64,000 bases of DNA, taken from positions 1,458,501 through 1,522,500 of the forward strand of contig JARFIW010001177.1 of NCBI GenBank assembly GCA_036346225.1. The letters are read 5' to 3'. Below the pieces are notes generated by a model that had not been told where the DNA came from, did not search any database, and saw only the letters and a program-made list of their open reading frames with translations. The DNA comes from Platerodrilus igneus (Eukaryota > Arthropoda > Insecta > Coleoptera > Lycidae). A program made the translations under genes and the position numbers. Shown here piece by piece: positions 10,923 to 22,455 of the stretch (within the stretch, counting starts at the first letter, position 1; every line of letters starts with the position of its first letter).

Positions 10923-11650
10923 AAAGCTTTCGGATTATTAAGCAAGATTATAATCTGGTTATTACGACGTTGCCCGCAATGTTTATTTTATAATACCTTA
11001 ATGATGATGTTGAATAGTGCAAAATTACCAAGTCACCGTAATAATTGTAAAATAAAACTAAATATAAGGGAAATATTAGTGTGGTAAGAAAAATTTAGTT
11101 CCGTTATTAGTATAATCTCATATTTCAATGTTTAGGTTGGTTTAATATCACATTTCATTTTTAATTATAGAATTTTTAACTCCATATACTTCAAAATTAA
11201 AAACTAACCATCTCATTTACATATTATATTTTATTTCAAAGTTAACGTGAAGACAAAATATGTACTAAAACAGAATTTAAAGCGTGTTTGTATACACTAG
11301 TCTAATAAACTCAAGCAAATGTGAGAATACAACCGCTTTGTAGCAAGGATTAACTTCTAGTGCTTGCTTTGCTTTATAATTACAATTTAACATTGAGTTA
11401 AAATGTGCAAGAGACAACACAAGTACCATGAAACTGTAGGTCGTTCTATTTCAGTTTTTAGTGAGTATTGTTTGGGCGGTTTTAAGCAACAACGCGATGC
11501 CACTTTAAACATGTCACAATACTAGTTCTATCCTTTTGAGGGTTATCGATTGAGTACGGCACATTTCCGTGACTCACGCCTTATGTACTAGTAAAACACA
11601 TTTTCTTGGCTAAAGTAGGTTTTTGGTAATTGTGACGTTAGTTAGCGGCT
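10923..11650. other. Gene-free AT-rich stretch
   Basis: I see no gene. If the primer-binding site at 11651-11666 belongs to the same element as the integrase remnant, this would be its untranslated leader, but no gag can be recognised. Confidence 0.5.
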
Positions 11651-11666
11651 GCCACGTTGGGCGCCA
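11651..11666 (-). promoter_or_regulatory. Primer-binding site for tRNA-Lys (minus-strand retroelement)
   Basis: GCCACGTTGGGCGCCA on plus is the exact form of a tRNA-Lys(CUU) 3' end apart from the outermost base. The minus strand therefore reads TGGCGCCCAACGTGG, a classical primer-binding site. Nine bases further out, 11675-11686 is the palindrome TGTTACGTAACA, which would provide the CA end of an LTR extending to higher coordinates. The upstream LTR border was not found. Confidence 0.7.
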
Positions 11667-11674
11667 AAAATCTA

Positions 11675-13880
11675 TGTTACGTAACACAAAGAAAGTCAAG
11701 AAATGACCCGGCTCAATCGGAGAGTAGAGGGGGTTGTAGAAAGCAGACTGACCTATGATGGATGCGGCGGTAAGGAGTTAGTAACAGTACCTGCAATAAA
11801 AGAAATTAGAATAGTAAACCTGTAATAAAAAAGATTAGTCCTGCAAACCTGAAATAAAGAAAAAGCATAGCAGCAATGAAAAGTCTAAATTATTCAGTAC
11901 TTTGTAGAATGTAAAAAAAAAGAAACTGTTTAGATAAACTATATAATATAATAACGGTAAAAGCAATACAAAAATTTTTAGTACAAAGTGAGGTAATATT
12001 GGGGAGTAGCAAAAACGTTTCCTCACACACCAATTAAACATAAATCAGACAAAAAGTTAAAAAAAATAAATAGGTAAGACACAATTGATATGAGTAATTC
12101 AGTAAATAAATAGGTAAGACACAATTGATATGAGTAATTCAGTAGCATTGATTCTTTTCCTTTCTTTCTTTGTTTTTTTTTTTATGTTTTAAAATAGCAT
12201 GCAAGTCTATTGTAAAAGGCATCAGAACGACGAAGATATCGCAAAACAACGGATAGATATTTAAAGTACTAATAAGTAGGAAATAGTTCAACTTACAAAA
12301 GTCCTTCAGCGACGCTTCCTTACAACGGAAGTGTGAGATTCAACGATGTCCAGCACTAACGAAGCACTTCACCCTTGATTGTGAGGGCGCTGACGGGACC
12401 TCTCACACGTTACACTAATCACACCTACGTATTTCACTGGGGTTAGCAGCAGAGAATATCACGCGTCGGAACTAGGTAGTTGATAAATTTCTTGGTAATT
12501 CTATTTCCTAAGACAATAATTTTGAAATATTCTGAAGCACTAGTTTGATTTCAACTAGGACCAGATGTATATTATTTTCATAAACATCCCAAAAAGCAGT
12601 GAGACATTTCCGCCAATACCTTAGTAAACCGGTAATCTATTATATTTCACAAACACGAAACTTGCACAAGCAAAGATCTATTTTAGATTCTTTGTTGTTA
12701 GAAAATTCAGAAACCACAGTAGCACTGTATTTAACTAATCCAAAGTGTGCGCTACTTTGAAAAGAAAAAGAACCGCGAAACTAGATTGCACACACATAGT
12801 TTAAAAAAAATCAAAAAGACAAAGCAACTAGGAAAACCACAATGAGTAAAGCACGTGTATCATTAAAGTACGTCCGTCAAAATGTTCCGTAAAACACTTT
12901 TGTACAGTTAATATACAATTTTTATTTCACAGAAAACAACTAAGAAATCGTGCCGTGCTCGTACATGAACAATACGAAAATTAAATTCCGCATTGATTTT
13001 CACTAGTCAAAGCAAAGAGGAAACCAGAATTTTTAGCGTACTTAGTATATCGGAATAAAGAACAAAACACGACTCCTCGCCTGTTTATTCAACACGTTCC
13101 ATTACACTTCTTATCGTCTCTTATCTAGACTAGTTAATAACCACATAAGGAACAAAATTTATCTTTACGGCAAGACAAGAACGATGCACTCTATAATTAA
13201 CTTCAGCATAATTAACTTTTACCTTACAAAATATCAAATATTTGATACACATATTCTGTGCTAAGTTTGTTATCTACTTAAAGGCATTAACACTTTGTGG
13301 TTCGCTTATCTACACTAATATTTTTCCCACATTTAAATATTATTTTATTATTACATTAATTAGACTAGAATTTGAAGCAAAACATTATTTACACTTAACT
13401 TAAACTGTCAAAATATACATGAGGAACACCCAAAACGCGAATGCCGCAATCATAGATAATAATTAATTACAGCGGTTTATAATTTTCAATTTATCTATCT
13501 TTAAATTACTACACGCGAGTTAATAAATATCAAATACCGAAACAGAAATTTGCAGAAATGCATTTATAAATTGGGAAACAGCGTAAAAGTTTAAAACTAC
13601 AAAAATTGCACGTTACATAATCCCTATATGCACGCAGAAATACGCAAGCACAAGCGCACCTACGCACGCACGCCTGCATCCACGCACGATCGTTTTAAGC
13701 GTAAATGCTTATTACCCGGTTAGGGAGGTCCAATTAGACGCGCACATCCTATACGGTCGGACGATAGTAATTACGATCTGAAGCAAATACGACATATAAA
13801 TGCATCAAACACAAAAGATAGCTAGTACTTGATGAACCAACGAACAAAACCAATTGGTTTTCGTTATAGACGGTGGTTGA
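11675..13880 (-). other. Putative LTR and gene-free AT-rich sequence
   Basis: Sequence outward from the primer-binding site should begin with an LTR. I could not find its second copy or its far border, so the extent is unknown. It contains a perfect tandem duplication of about 41 bp at 12066-12147. No coding region is supported. Confidence 0.4.
12066..12147. repeat. 41-bp perfect tandem duplication
   Basis: The unit starts AAATAGGTAAGACACAATTG and ends GAGTAATTCAGTA, and is present twice head to tail. Confidence 0.9.
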
Positions 13881-13885
13881 TATTA

Positions 13886-14180
13886 TGTGGCAACTCCGTA
13901 GCGTAGTTGGTATGCGTGTGACTACTATGCCCAAGGTCTCGGGTTCGAATCCCAACACGGCCCGCTTGAAAAATGTAAGGTTAGCATTTTTCACGAAAAT
14001 ACGCCCTCTTTTAGATGCGAAGTTAAATGGAGGTCGCGTGTGTGAGTGTTGTCATGCACGTCAAAGATCCCTACTTTGCTTGGAACAGCAACGGTTCGCC
14101 AAAATTCCAAATTTTGCCAAGTAAAAAAAAGTTGCTTTCTTGCCAAGGTACTATCTACGGGCGCAACATTGGAAAATCAT
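13886..14180 (+). mobile_element. tRNA-derived SINE, head plus conserved body
   Basis: The head carries RNA polymerase III box A-like GTAGCGTAGTTGG and box B-like GGTTCGAATCC, folding like a tRNA. The body then shows GTGTTGTCATGCACGTCAAAGATCCC split into the blocks GTGTTGTCATGCACG and TCAAAGATCCCTAC, as in the other copies. It ends near GGAAAATCATACATAG without a poly-A tail. No convincing target duplication was found. Together with 62068-62356 and 5309-5485 it defines one family. RNA polymerase III transcription and borrowing of a LINE machinery are known properties of SINEs, not shown here. Confidence 0.88.
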
Positions 14181-14399
14181 ACATAGTGTTAGTAGTATAC
14201 CAACGGAGGTTTCGGCCCAGTGTTTAAAAGGGCTCGTATCTTCTAAATTTGCAGTATTTTTTGAAAAAAAAAGTATGTATGTGTTGAGAGGATGTATGTG
14301 TAGGTGTGTATTTGAGAAGGTTTTTTTGGATGTTATAATAAGGAAATTCTAGGGCTATAGAGATGTTGGATCATCGTGATGGCTATGTAGGTATTTGCT

Positions 14400-14488
14400 C
14401 AAACGTAAAATTTGTAGGTATTTTTGATATATGTAGACGTTTTTTGTATGTGTGTGAGTGGTTTGTATGTGTGTTGTGAGTAGCCAGA

Positions 14489-14527
<39 letters not shown>

Positions 14528-15140
14528 GTTGTTTTTGAAAAGGCGTTAATATAAAGTTCCAGGTGTAGGTATTGGACCGAACGTAAAATTTATTATGGGC
14601 GTGCGAAATGAAGAGGTGTTTTCTTAAAAAGGGGTTTGTAAAGAAGTGCAAGTATTGTTTATATGCGTGCATGCAAAAACATAATATGGGTGCGAAATTT
14701 TGCGAGGTGTTTTTTAAAAAGGCGTTTTATAGAAGTTCAAAAAAAGGATTATTTTTATAGAAAAAATAAGCTTTATTTTTGCCGATATTGATAATCTAAT
14801 TCGTTCGTTTTATAGAACCTATATTGCAGCGACGCTGAATAGATTCGCAAAAAATAATTGAATGTCCTGTAGCAATAGATATGTAAAGGCATTTGTAAAA
14901 AAGTGCAGGTGGTGGCGAGTATTGTTTATATGCGTGCATGCAAACACAAAATATGCGTGCGAAATTGTGTGAAGTGTTTTTGTTTAAAAGTCCCAGAAAA
15001 AAGGGTGACTTTTATAAAAGAAATAAGCACGTTTTACAATGCGCGCAAAAATAAAAAGGAAACACGGCGTGTTTCGTATCTGTAAAAACAAATTCTTGGT
15101 GTGATCGTTATTAAAAAGTAAAAAGTGTTTTAGGGATTTT
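14400..15140. repeat. Degenerate tandem repeat array, left part
   Basis: Related segments recur. AACGTAAAATTT occurs at 14404 and 14581. ATGCGTGCATGCAAA with TGCGTGCGAAATT-like text occurs at about 14660 and 14930. TTTATAGAAAAAATAAG-like text occurs at 14750 and 15010. Units are diverged. A TG microsatellite sits at about 14489-14524. The array continues beyond the BEL/Pao insertion at 22066. The open frame across the TG tract (14355-14672) is low-complexity and not a gene. Confidence 0.6.
14489..14524. repeat. (TG)n microsatellite
   Basis: About 17 consecutive TG units are visible. Confidence 0.95.
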
Positions 15141-15548
15141 TGAATACATAAAAGGATACTCAAGAAAGAAGCGGGACTATAACCAAACAGGTATTAAACA
15201 AATACGGCCTTCAACATTCTTACCTGATGTCCAGTTAGAGCGGTGAAGATTCTTGGATCCAGAACACTTATTACTACACCCGAAAAATAATATAAAGCGG
15301 TGAGGTAGTCCTATACGGGGACTGACCTCCAAAACAGAAACTTATTGTCCAAGCGGTGACAATAGACTGTGTTAGGCCGCGCAGTCACCAAGGCATATGG
15401 CAAAGACGATAGAACATTGAAGGTGATAACGCGACCACGTTTATCAAATTTAAATAAAAGAACAGATATTACCATTAACAAACAAACTTAAATTTTATAG
15501 CAATAATATAAAGAAACTAAATGAATATATACAGAGTTGGACGGAACA
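15141..15548 (-). repeat. BEL/Pao 3' LTR
   Basis: This 408-bp copy aligns to 21089-21331 plus 21910-22065. It is preceded on the minus strand by the purine-rich run GGTGGGCGG (plus 15550-15560), the likely polypurine tract. Confidence 0.88.
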
Positions 15549-15737
15549 TACCGCCCACCAAAATCGAAACATTTTAATTTTTATCTAGAGGTAGTAGGCA
15601 GAATTTAATCATAGAACGCCTAAACTCACTACGCACTGTTCTAACGGTAGCAACGCGGACAATCCCGTCTGCGCCAGGATGCACGGAGATAATACGCCCA
15701 AGTTACCACTGAAGGGGAGGAAGAGAATCGGCTTTAA

Positions 15738-15960
15738 TTAGGACTTAATCTCTTGTTGAATACTATTTTTGGCTACATACCATTTGGATTTTACTTGAAG
15801 GGTATGCAAGTATTCCTGTGACCAGCGCGCCCAAAAGTCCTGGTAAAAACGCTGCAATAATTGCCATCGAGAGAAACGATTTAATGGCAGTGCCGTCCGT
15901 GCGGAACCAAGCAGGGCGGAAAGAACGGAAAAGGTCAAAAAATGACCCGGCGTTAAACAA
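15738..15960 (-). pseudogene. BEL/Pao pol C-terminal domain fragment
   Basis: Two overlapping minus-strand frames cover this interval. They contain remnants such as WSQEYLHTLQVKSKW, which matches the W..EYL..LQ.R.KW block of the domain following integrase in BEL/Pao polyproteins. The match switches frame, so at least one indel is present. Upstream VLSALLGSARTALPLNRF is less convincing. It is the C-terminal end of the element's pol before the polypurine tract and 3' LTR. Confidence 0.6.
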
Positions 15961-16107
15961 CTAAGGTCGTTAGGATCATTACTAACTGGGGTCAGAGGGC
16001 GCGAATTGAGGACAGTTCAATGTGGATGAAAACGGTTTACAACTTCACAAAACCTGCTCTCCTACAACACGAAGTACCAGGATCTTGACGGATTTGACGT
16101 CAGCTTC

Positions 16108-17150
16108 CTAAAGACCCCCCCCCCGCCCATGGGGCGCGGAAGGTAGGGTAAAGTGCCAAGTATTTAGTTCTTGGTAAGCTGCGGCTTTAGCAAAGGAAAC
16201 CAGTTGGCAATGGGCACTGACAAGGTTTGTACTACAGTCGCTGTACAAATGTTCACACCAACCACGACGAGCAAGAAACCGACGAAACGTGGCCCAAAAA
16301 GCGTCAGCGGTTGAATCGGAAACTAGCTCCAGGTGAAGAGCCTTAATACACATGCAAATAAAAATGCAGAGGTAAGCTTTTCAAGTTTTGGCGCGGTGGA
16401 TTCGGCTTATGTTTATCGTAAACGGGCCTCAATAGTCCACGCCGGTATGCAAAAATGGTTTAACTTGAGTTATTCTAGCGGATGAGAGATTGCCCATGGG
16501 GGGCCGAAAAGACTTGGGATGTGTTTTCTAACAAGGAATACAAGAGCGAAGTACTTGGCGAATAGACCTTCTCGCAGAAACTATCCAAAATCTTTAGCTT
16601 ATAAGGAATTATGTCGTTTGAATACCTGCGTGATAATATTTGTGATAAATGTACTGAATATACAGATCCGTGAAACGGCTCTTACTGGGCAATAAAGCGG
16701 GGAATCGTTTATCGTAAGAAATAGGGACGTAACTTAACCGGCCATCTACACATCATTTAAAAGAAAGAGGGATAATTTTTGGAACCTTTTAGCAAGTGGG
16801 GTTCCGAATTGAAAGGCCCTGATCTCAACCGCAAAAGATGCTTGTTGGGTATGTTTAACACGGCATTTCAAAGCGAGCTCAAACTCATTAGAGGATACAG
16901 GTCCAGTACGCTTAGTTAAAGGATGCCTGACATTATTAATAAAGCGGAAGATAAAAGCGGTTATACAAATGACAGAAGGAAAAGAAAAATTTTTAAGTAC
17001 GGTATACAATACATTACAGCACAAAGTAGTAGTGATTGTAACGAAACGTCCTTCACTTAGTACCTGTTGCGGTTCCAGAGAACAAGAACGTGGAACATGA
17101 TTTATTTCTTGAAAATTACTAAAATGGGTGAAGCCGTTCACCATAACGAA
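16108..17150 (-). pseudogene. BEL/Pao integrase, broken
   Basis: The core is clear at 16108-16353. KALHLELVSD, RRFLARRG, YSDCSTN (catalytic Asp of the second position, normally SDNGTNF) and WHFTLPSAPHGRGG correspond to the AVHLE, RRG, SDNGTNF and WHFNPPxAPHFGG blocks of this family. Frames at 16746-17153 probably cover the degraded N-terminal zinc region, but no HHCC can be read with confidence. A poly-C run at about 16116-16124 interrupts the end of the core. There are multiple stops between the pieces, so the enzyme is lost. Confidence 0.75.
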
Positions 17151-17819
17151 CATTGGGGTAACTCAGCGGGTAACAAACCACGTAACCCAACGTCAGCGTG
17201 ATTATCGTTAAAAGGCACGTGGAGCCAAATGGCGTTAGAAGTTTTATCTTGGATATAGGCTACTCTGTTGGCCACGAAAGTCTTCCATTGTTGGGGCGGA
17301 TCAAAAATCCATGAATATACCAATTATCGAACCGGACCAACAGTATATTCTATTCAAGGTGGCATGAAAAGAAAACACACTCAAAACAAAATTTAGTAAT
17401 TTAGCAGACAAGGTAGCGGCTAGCAATTCTAACCTTGACAAACAAAGGGGTCGCAATGGAGCTACTTTGTATTTCGCACATACCAAACGAACTATAGGTT
17501 CTTTAGAATCATTAACAAAATGAAAATAAACGACGGCGCAGTTGCCGCATTCCAAAGCGTCCCAAAAACAATGTACCTCACACAAATCGTAGCGAGAAGG
17601 GACTAAAAGGCGCAGTACGAAAAAATGTGCAAGAAGAGGAAGGCTCTCGACATATCTTTCCCATGAACGAAAAAATTCCGGTGGTGGACGTGCATCCCAA
17701 TCTAGTTTGAGAGTCCAAAGACGTTGGAGGAAATGCTTTATTAAAAAGGAAAGAGGAGAAAAAATTCCTAACGGGTCAAAAATGCGGGCCAGATTAGAAA
17801 GAATATTACTTTTGTACAA
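17138..17819 (-). pseudogene. BEL/Pao A17-type peptidase / RNase H region, broken
   Basis: Minus-strand frame 17819-17301 reads SNLARIFDPLGIFSPLSFLIKHFLQRLW, given here as the blocks ARIFDPLGIFSP and KHFLQRLWTLKLDWD, typical of the Pao retrotransposon peptidase family. PLRPLCLSRLELLAATLSAKL follows, in blocks SRLELLAATLSAKL, which belongs to the RNase H-like part. A second frame (17323-17138) carries FVANRVAYIQDKT and WLHVPFNDNHADVGLRG, the conserved end of the same domain. The frame change near 17310 is an indel. The expected NPAD motif is altered to NHAD. Confidence 0.8.
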
Positions 17820-18660
17820 AGAGTATGTATAGGGTTGCCCACGAAAAGGAAATTATCTGAAGAAGCGTTTCACTGGAGACCCAAAACTTTCACGGTAGGA
17901 TCAGAAGGATCCTCAAAGCAATGCGGTTGCAAACACCGATAAGGGGCGAGAATGCCGTTAAGCAAATTGGGATCACTACTAGACCACTTGTGCAGGTCGA
18001 AACCACCTTGCTTTAAAAAGACTACAAGTTGCTCTGTTAAATTCAATGCGGATTGAAAAGTGTCTCGACGCGTCATTACGTCATCAATATAAGTATGATG
18101 ACGAAGAGCGAATGCGCTAGAGGAAAGGGTCCACCTTCATCATCGGTAAGTTGCAAAAGAGTACGTATGGCAAGAAATGGAGCGCAGTTGACCCCATGAG
18201 TAACAGTATTAAAATGAAAATCCTGAAGGATAGGATTATCAGGAGAGAAGCGCCACACAATCCGCTGATAATCAAGCTGATCGGATGCAATAAGAATTTG
18301 CAGATATATTTGACGAATATCTGCAGTGAAGACGTAACGGCGCAGACAAAATTGTAATAAAGTGTAGTGAGGTCTCTCTTCAATTTGGAACCAATTAATA
18401 AATTATCATTCAGTGAACCTCCGGAAATACATTGAGCGGAGGCATTAAAAACCACGCGAAACTTAGTGCTAACACTGTTAGGTTTTATAACACAATAATG
18501 ATGTATATAATAAGAATGATCAAAGTGACCTTTATTAGGGATAGGCTGCATGTGTTGAAGATCGATGTATTCTTGAAGAAAATTTTTATTTTGTTGATAT
18601 ACAAAGGTCTGTTTGAGAAGGCGTCGTTCTAAGGAAAGAAATCTTTGAGTTGCTAAATCG
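17820..18660 (-). pseudogene. BEL/Pao reverse transcriptase, broken
   Basis: This would copy the element RNA into cDNA in the cytoplasmic particle. Visible blocks on minus are KFRVVFNASAQCISGGSLND with NDNLLIGSKL (18551 side), then WRFSPDNP and the catalytic TYIDDVMTRRDTF spanning about 18050-18100, then HKWSSSDPNLL. The YIDD active site is intact, but the fragments lie in at least three frames with stops, so no full enzyme can be made. The position between protease and RNase H is as expected for pol. Confidence 0.85.
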
Positions 18661-18756
18661 CGGCTTCCGGTAAACGTGGGAGCAGCATCCTAAAAGAGCA
18701 AAGAAACTATATAACAGCCCTGATCTGTCCGCGGATGAGTTTCTTTGAAAATAATT

Positions 18757-19371
18757 TCAGTTTCCTTTTCCGCTACTGAAAGGATTTCGACTTCGGGAAG
18801 TGGTTCGATCTCTCAAGATTTGGAAATAATTTCTTCCAGGGTAGTCTGTAGAGGAAAGTAAAGCGGTAACCTGCGGGGTGCTTGACGCGGGAATCAACCC
18901 CATTAAAATATATCTGAACACAGTGTTCATGCCTATGGGTGTATGGTGTTCAACAGGAACACTATCATTTATTAGAATTTCTGGAAATACATCAGCCCCT
19001 AGTAATAAATCTATAGGACCTGGTTTTGAAAACTGTGGGTCGGCTAACTGAATTTTATGTAATGGCGGTAACTGGTTGACGTTGACGCAAGTAGTAGGCA
19101 GGTTTTCAGAACTCTTAGGTAGGACTATTGAGTCAATGTTAAAAAAATGATTAATTTTGTTCACCAGTTTAATACAGACAGAAACAGCACCATGAGTAGC
19201 CAGGGTCTGCACAGAACCAAGCTCGTTAAGGGTAAGAGGTAACTGGGTAGGCTTTAAACCTAAGCGCTTAACAAATTGTTGAGTAATAGTCATACTACCG
19301 GTATCCAACAAGCAGCGAAACGTTTGAAAATTACCGAAACGATCACGAACTTCAATTTGCGCAGTAGACAT
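18757..19371 (-). pseudogene. BEL/Pao retropepsin-like protease
   Basis: This 204-codon frame contains FRCLLDTGSMTIT near residues 18-30, the LLDTGS active-site loop of retroviral-type aspartic proteases, and a later LLLGADVF block matching the second conserved loop (LIGxD type). Such proteases cut the gag-pol polyprotein inside the particle. The frame is open for its length, starting at an ATG just after gag ends (19386), but gag and downstream pol are broken, so I call it a relic. It matches the protease domain commonly seen in BEL/Pao elements. Confidence 0.85.
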
Positions 19372-19385
19372 AAAACCGCTCTTAT

Positions 19386-20770
19386 TTAGCGATTAGTGTT
19401 AAATAATACAACATTGGAATAATTGGTAGCAGAGGAGAAACGACTTACTGGTGGAAATTTGCAAGTACTCAAAGCGGCCGGAACGGATGGCTTGCAAATA
19501 TCTTGTTCGGCATTATCAGATGAGGCGGTATAAACTCTAGTAGAAACACTACTTTTTGAAAGCAATTCTGATGGGGGGTTAAAGTGTAACGAGGTATGAT
19601 GCCGCTGGCGGCAAGTGCGACAAGTCATGATCGATTTACACTTGGAAAAAGTATGCGAACTGCTTAGACAGTTAATGCAAAGTTTCCGTTCTTTTACAAA
19701 ATTATAGCGGTCGTTAGGGGTTAATTCCAAAAAGGCAAGGCATTTATATAAAGGATGGTCAACTTTGCAATGCAGACACTTAGCAACACGATTGGTAGTG
19801 CGGACTAACATTGAAACACTGGGACGTGAACCTGGTCGCCTCTGCGCGTGAACAATTTTGTTCATGTCTGATTTGTGATTTAAAGATAAGTTGCTCAGGG
19901 ATTTATATGTTTTGTCTAGTAATGTAATGATTTCGGTATAAGTAGGAATGGTGGCGAAAGCGTGCTGCAACTCAAAATCTCGAGCTGTGTGTACGTCCAC
20001 TCGATTTAGGAGCATCTGAGCTATAACAAGGTCCACTCCTCAACTGGAGGATCACACTTTTTAGGCTTCCAAATTATCGGTAAAAACGTCGATAAGTTTT
20101 GTAAACCAGAGAAGGGTTATCAGACTGCAGTTTGAGAAAATTGTCAAAATTTGCCCAATACGCACTCGTAATTTGGATATTTTCAAATTTACTGCGCAGT
20201 TTATTGTACGCGAGTGTATAATGACCTTCAGTTAAATCAAAATCTTTAATGGCGAGTAAAGACGGACATTAAAGAAGTGATTTTAGATACGTGAATTTGT
20301 CTATTGGCGACAATACCGGGTTAGTATGTATGAGGGAGTCGTATAAATCAATGAAACATCTGAACATGGAAAAATCGACCCCCAAAAAAGGGGACCTGCA
20401 GCGAAGGTAAATTTATTTTTGATCTTGGGTGAGCGGCAGAAACAACAGCCCTAGGTTCTGGCAATTTAAATTCAAAAGGTTTTAGTTTAATTGACTTGAT
20501 TAAATAAAAGGAACGATCAAACGTTTTTCTAATTTTATCTTCAACCTCAAACAAATCTTCCGCGTTTTCATCCGTGGCGACCCAAGAGATAATGTTAATG
20601 TGACTATAATAGAAGGCTTCTTCTAATTTAACCATATGCTCAAGGGGCGATTTAAATAAATTATATTATTCGGCATTAGAAACGGCCGATTACGCGATCT
20701 CTAGTATCCCTTGTAAACTTTGAATCTGCGTGTATTGTGAAAATCTAAACTTTTTAAGTTTCTCTGCCAT
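19386..20770 (-). pseudogene. BEL/Pao gag with three zinc knuckles, broken
   Basis: Gag packages the element RNA. An ATG at 20768-20770 begins MAEKLKKFRF; a stop follows within 25 codons. The frame 20635-20348 carries LPSLQVPFFGG (the LPxLxLPxFxG block of BEL/Pao gag). The next pieces are frameshifted until 20036-19386, which is open for 216 codons and contains three cysteine-rich knuckles: CLHCKVDHPLYKC, CINCLSSSHTFSKC and CRTCRQRHHTSLH. This triple arrangement is typical of BEL/Pao. The interval 20050-20340 is coding-like but full of stops. Confidence 0.85.
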
Positions 20771-21088
20771 TTTAAATAATAACTAAAGCACAAATTTTTT
20801 TTAAAAATTTTATAGAAAATTAGTACTGAAAATGCCTTAGGCTTTATTAATTTAGGCACAAATTAAATAATTGTAGGTAAATGTAAATAGATGTAAATAC
20901 AAACAAAGTAATGAACTTTGTATCAAACACGATAGCTTATGGGATATATAACATTTGTATTATCGAGACAATATGTTTGATAACACAAACTTGACCTCAG
21001 GTAAATGATTAATAATTATATTTTAAATTATAGTACCAATATCTGCTACTAGTAATATCCGACTCCACAAGGATCAAAATTTGAATGT
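20771..21088 (-). other. BEL/Pao untranslated leader
   Basis: This AT-rich stretch between the 5' LTR and gag contains no frame. I could not assign a primer-binding site with confidence just inside the LTR end at 21089. Confidence 0.5.
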
Positions 21089-22065
21089 TGAGTACATAAA
21101 AGGATACTTAGGACAGAAAAGCGGGAATATAACCAAACAGATATTAAACAAATGGGACCTTCAATATTCTTACCTGATGTCCAGTTAGCGCGGTAAAGAT
21201 TATTGGATAAAGAACACTTATAACTGCCCCCGAAAAACAATATAAAACGGTGAAGTAGTCCTATACAAGGACTGACCACCTAAACAGAAACTTATTGAGC
21301 AAGCGATGACAATAGACTGTGTTAGGCCGCGAGATAGGTTTTGGGCCTTTTGGACCGACTTTTTAAAAAGTCTTCCAAAAAGTTCTTCTATCAATATTTA
21401 TTTAAACAGAAATTACAATGTGACTTTAATAACAGGTACGTTATATTCAGTAACGTATTGAAATCAAAATATTCTAAGTTGACAATCACTATCTATATTA
21501 ACTAAAATTAGGGTTAGTAGCTAAACAACCAACAATGTTAAAGTTGTGAAGCTCGAGACTGACTGACTCTCCTGGGGGGTCTCAGAGTATTTATGCTATC
21601 CCTGCTCTTACATCACTTTGTGGGAAATTCAGACCTCATGTCTGCTATTTCTTGACACAATACAAAGTATTACATTTTAATAATCTTAATTCTAACAATT
21701 GCCGTCTTATTATTTACTGTGACCTGCACCTGTAGTGTCATGTTACGTCTGAAATACAATGTAACTGTTTTTGTTCTCATGTCTGGTTTATGAACTTTCA
21801 TTAATCTTTTTATATGTTCTTCAATTATACAATGTAACAATAATTCTTAAAATTACAAAGTTCCATTTAATCATACCTATATACTAATTTGGGGAATATA
21901 TTACTTGCGCAGTCGCCAAAACATATAGCAAACAAGATAGAACATTGAAGGTGAAAACGCGACCAGGTTTATCAAATTTATATAAAAGAGCATTAACAAA
22001 TAAACTTAAATTTTATAGTAATACTATAACGAACACAATGAATATATACAGGGTTGTACGAAACA
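21089..22065 (-). repeat. BEL/Pao 5' LTR, split by a ~575-bp insertion
   Basis: The LTR matches 15141-15548 but is interrupted after TTAGGCCGCG at 21331 and resumes at CAGTCGCC at 21910. The match on both sides is clear, including AGAACATTGAAGGTG and GAATATATACAG. Confidence 0.85.
21332..21906. mobile_element. Unidentified ~575-bp insertion inside the 5' LTR
   Basis: It is absent from the other LTR, non-coding, begins AGATAGGTTTTGGGCC and ends GGGGAATATATTACTT. Only GCG is repeated at the two borders. It has no clear inverted termini. It could be a solo LTR or a small non-autonomous element; I cannot assign a class. Confidence 0.65.
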
Positions 22066-22411
22066 GGGATTTTATAAAAGAAATAAGCTCATTCTATGTG
22101 GACATATATATATATATATATATATTGATAATTTATTAATTCTTTCGTATATAATTTATTGCAAATGGTGTAGAATAAGTTTTTTGCAAAAGGGAGGTTC
22201 CTATAATAATAGACAAGCAAATTTGTGTAATAATTTATAATAACTTTGTACGCATTAAATATTCGGTGAATATTGTTTTGTTTATAACCCGGACGTCTAT
22301 GTTATTGAGTAATACCGTGTCATCACTGTCAAGAAGGAGCACACGTGTAATCGGCCTATTAATAATTAGAAAATGCAAAGCTAGTTTAGCCATTGGCAAT
22401 TATAAAAAATA

Positions 22412-22455
<44 letters not shown>

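Larger units (their letters stand above)
15141..22065 (-). mobile_element. BEL/Pao LTR retrotransposon, complete structure, decayed genes
   Basis: Both LTRs are recognisable and start TGTT and end TCA on the minus strand. Between them lie, in minus-strand order, gag, retropepsin, reverse transcriptase with YIDD, the Pao-type peptidase/RNase H region and integrase, which is the BEL/Pao order. GGGATTTT occurs immediately outside both ends (15133-15140 and 22066-22073) as a target duplication. BEL/Pao duplications are usually 4-6 bp, so part of the 8 may be chance. The host sequence around the insertion is the tandem array at 14400-15140 and 22066-22850. Numerous stops and frameshifts make it inactive. 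Confidence 0.9.

Noticed and set aside
13873..13965. Possible functional tRNA gene
   Set aside because: Box A and box B are present, but the sequence continues into the SINE body and lacks an anticodon arm I can fold convincingly; the same head recurs at 62280-62356.
14355..14672. 105-codon minus-strand frame across the TG microsatellite
   Set aside because: It owes its length to TG repeats (Thr/His string) and degenerate array sequence; no domain.
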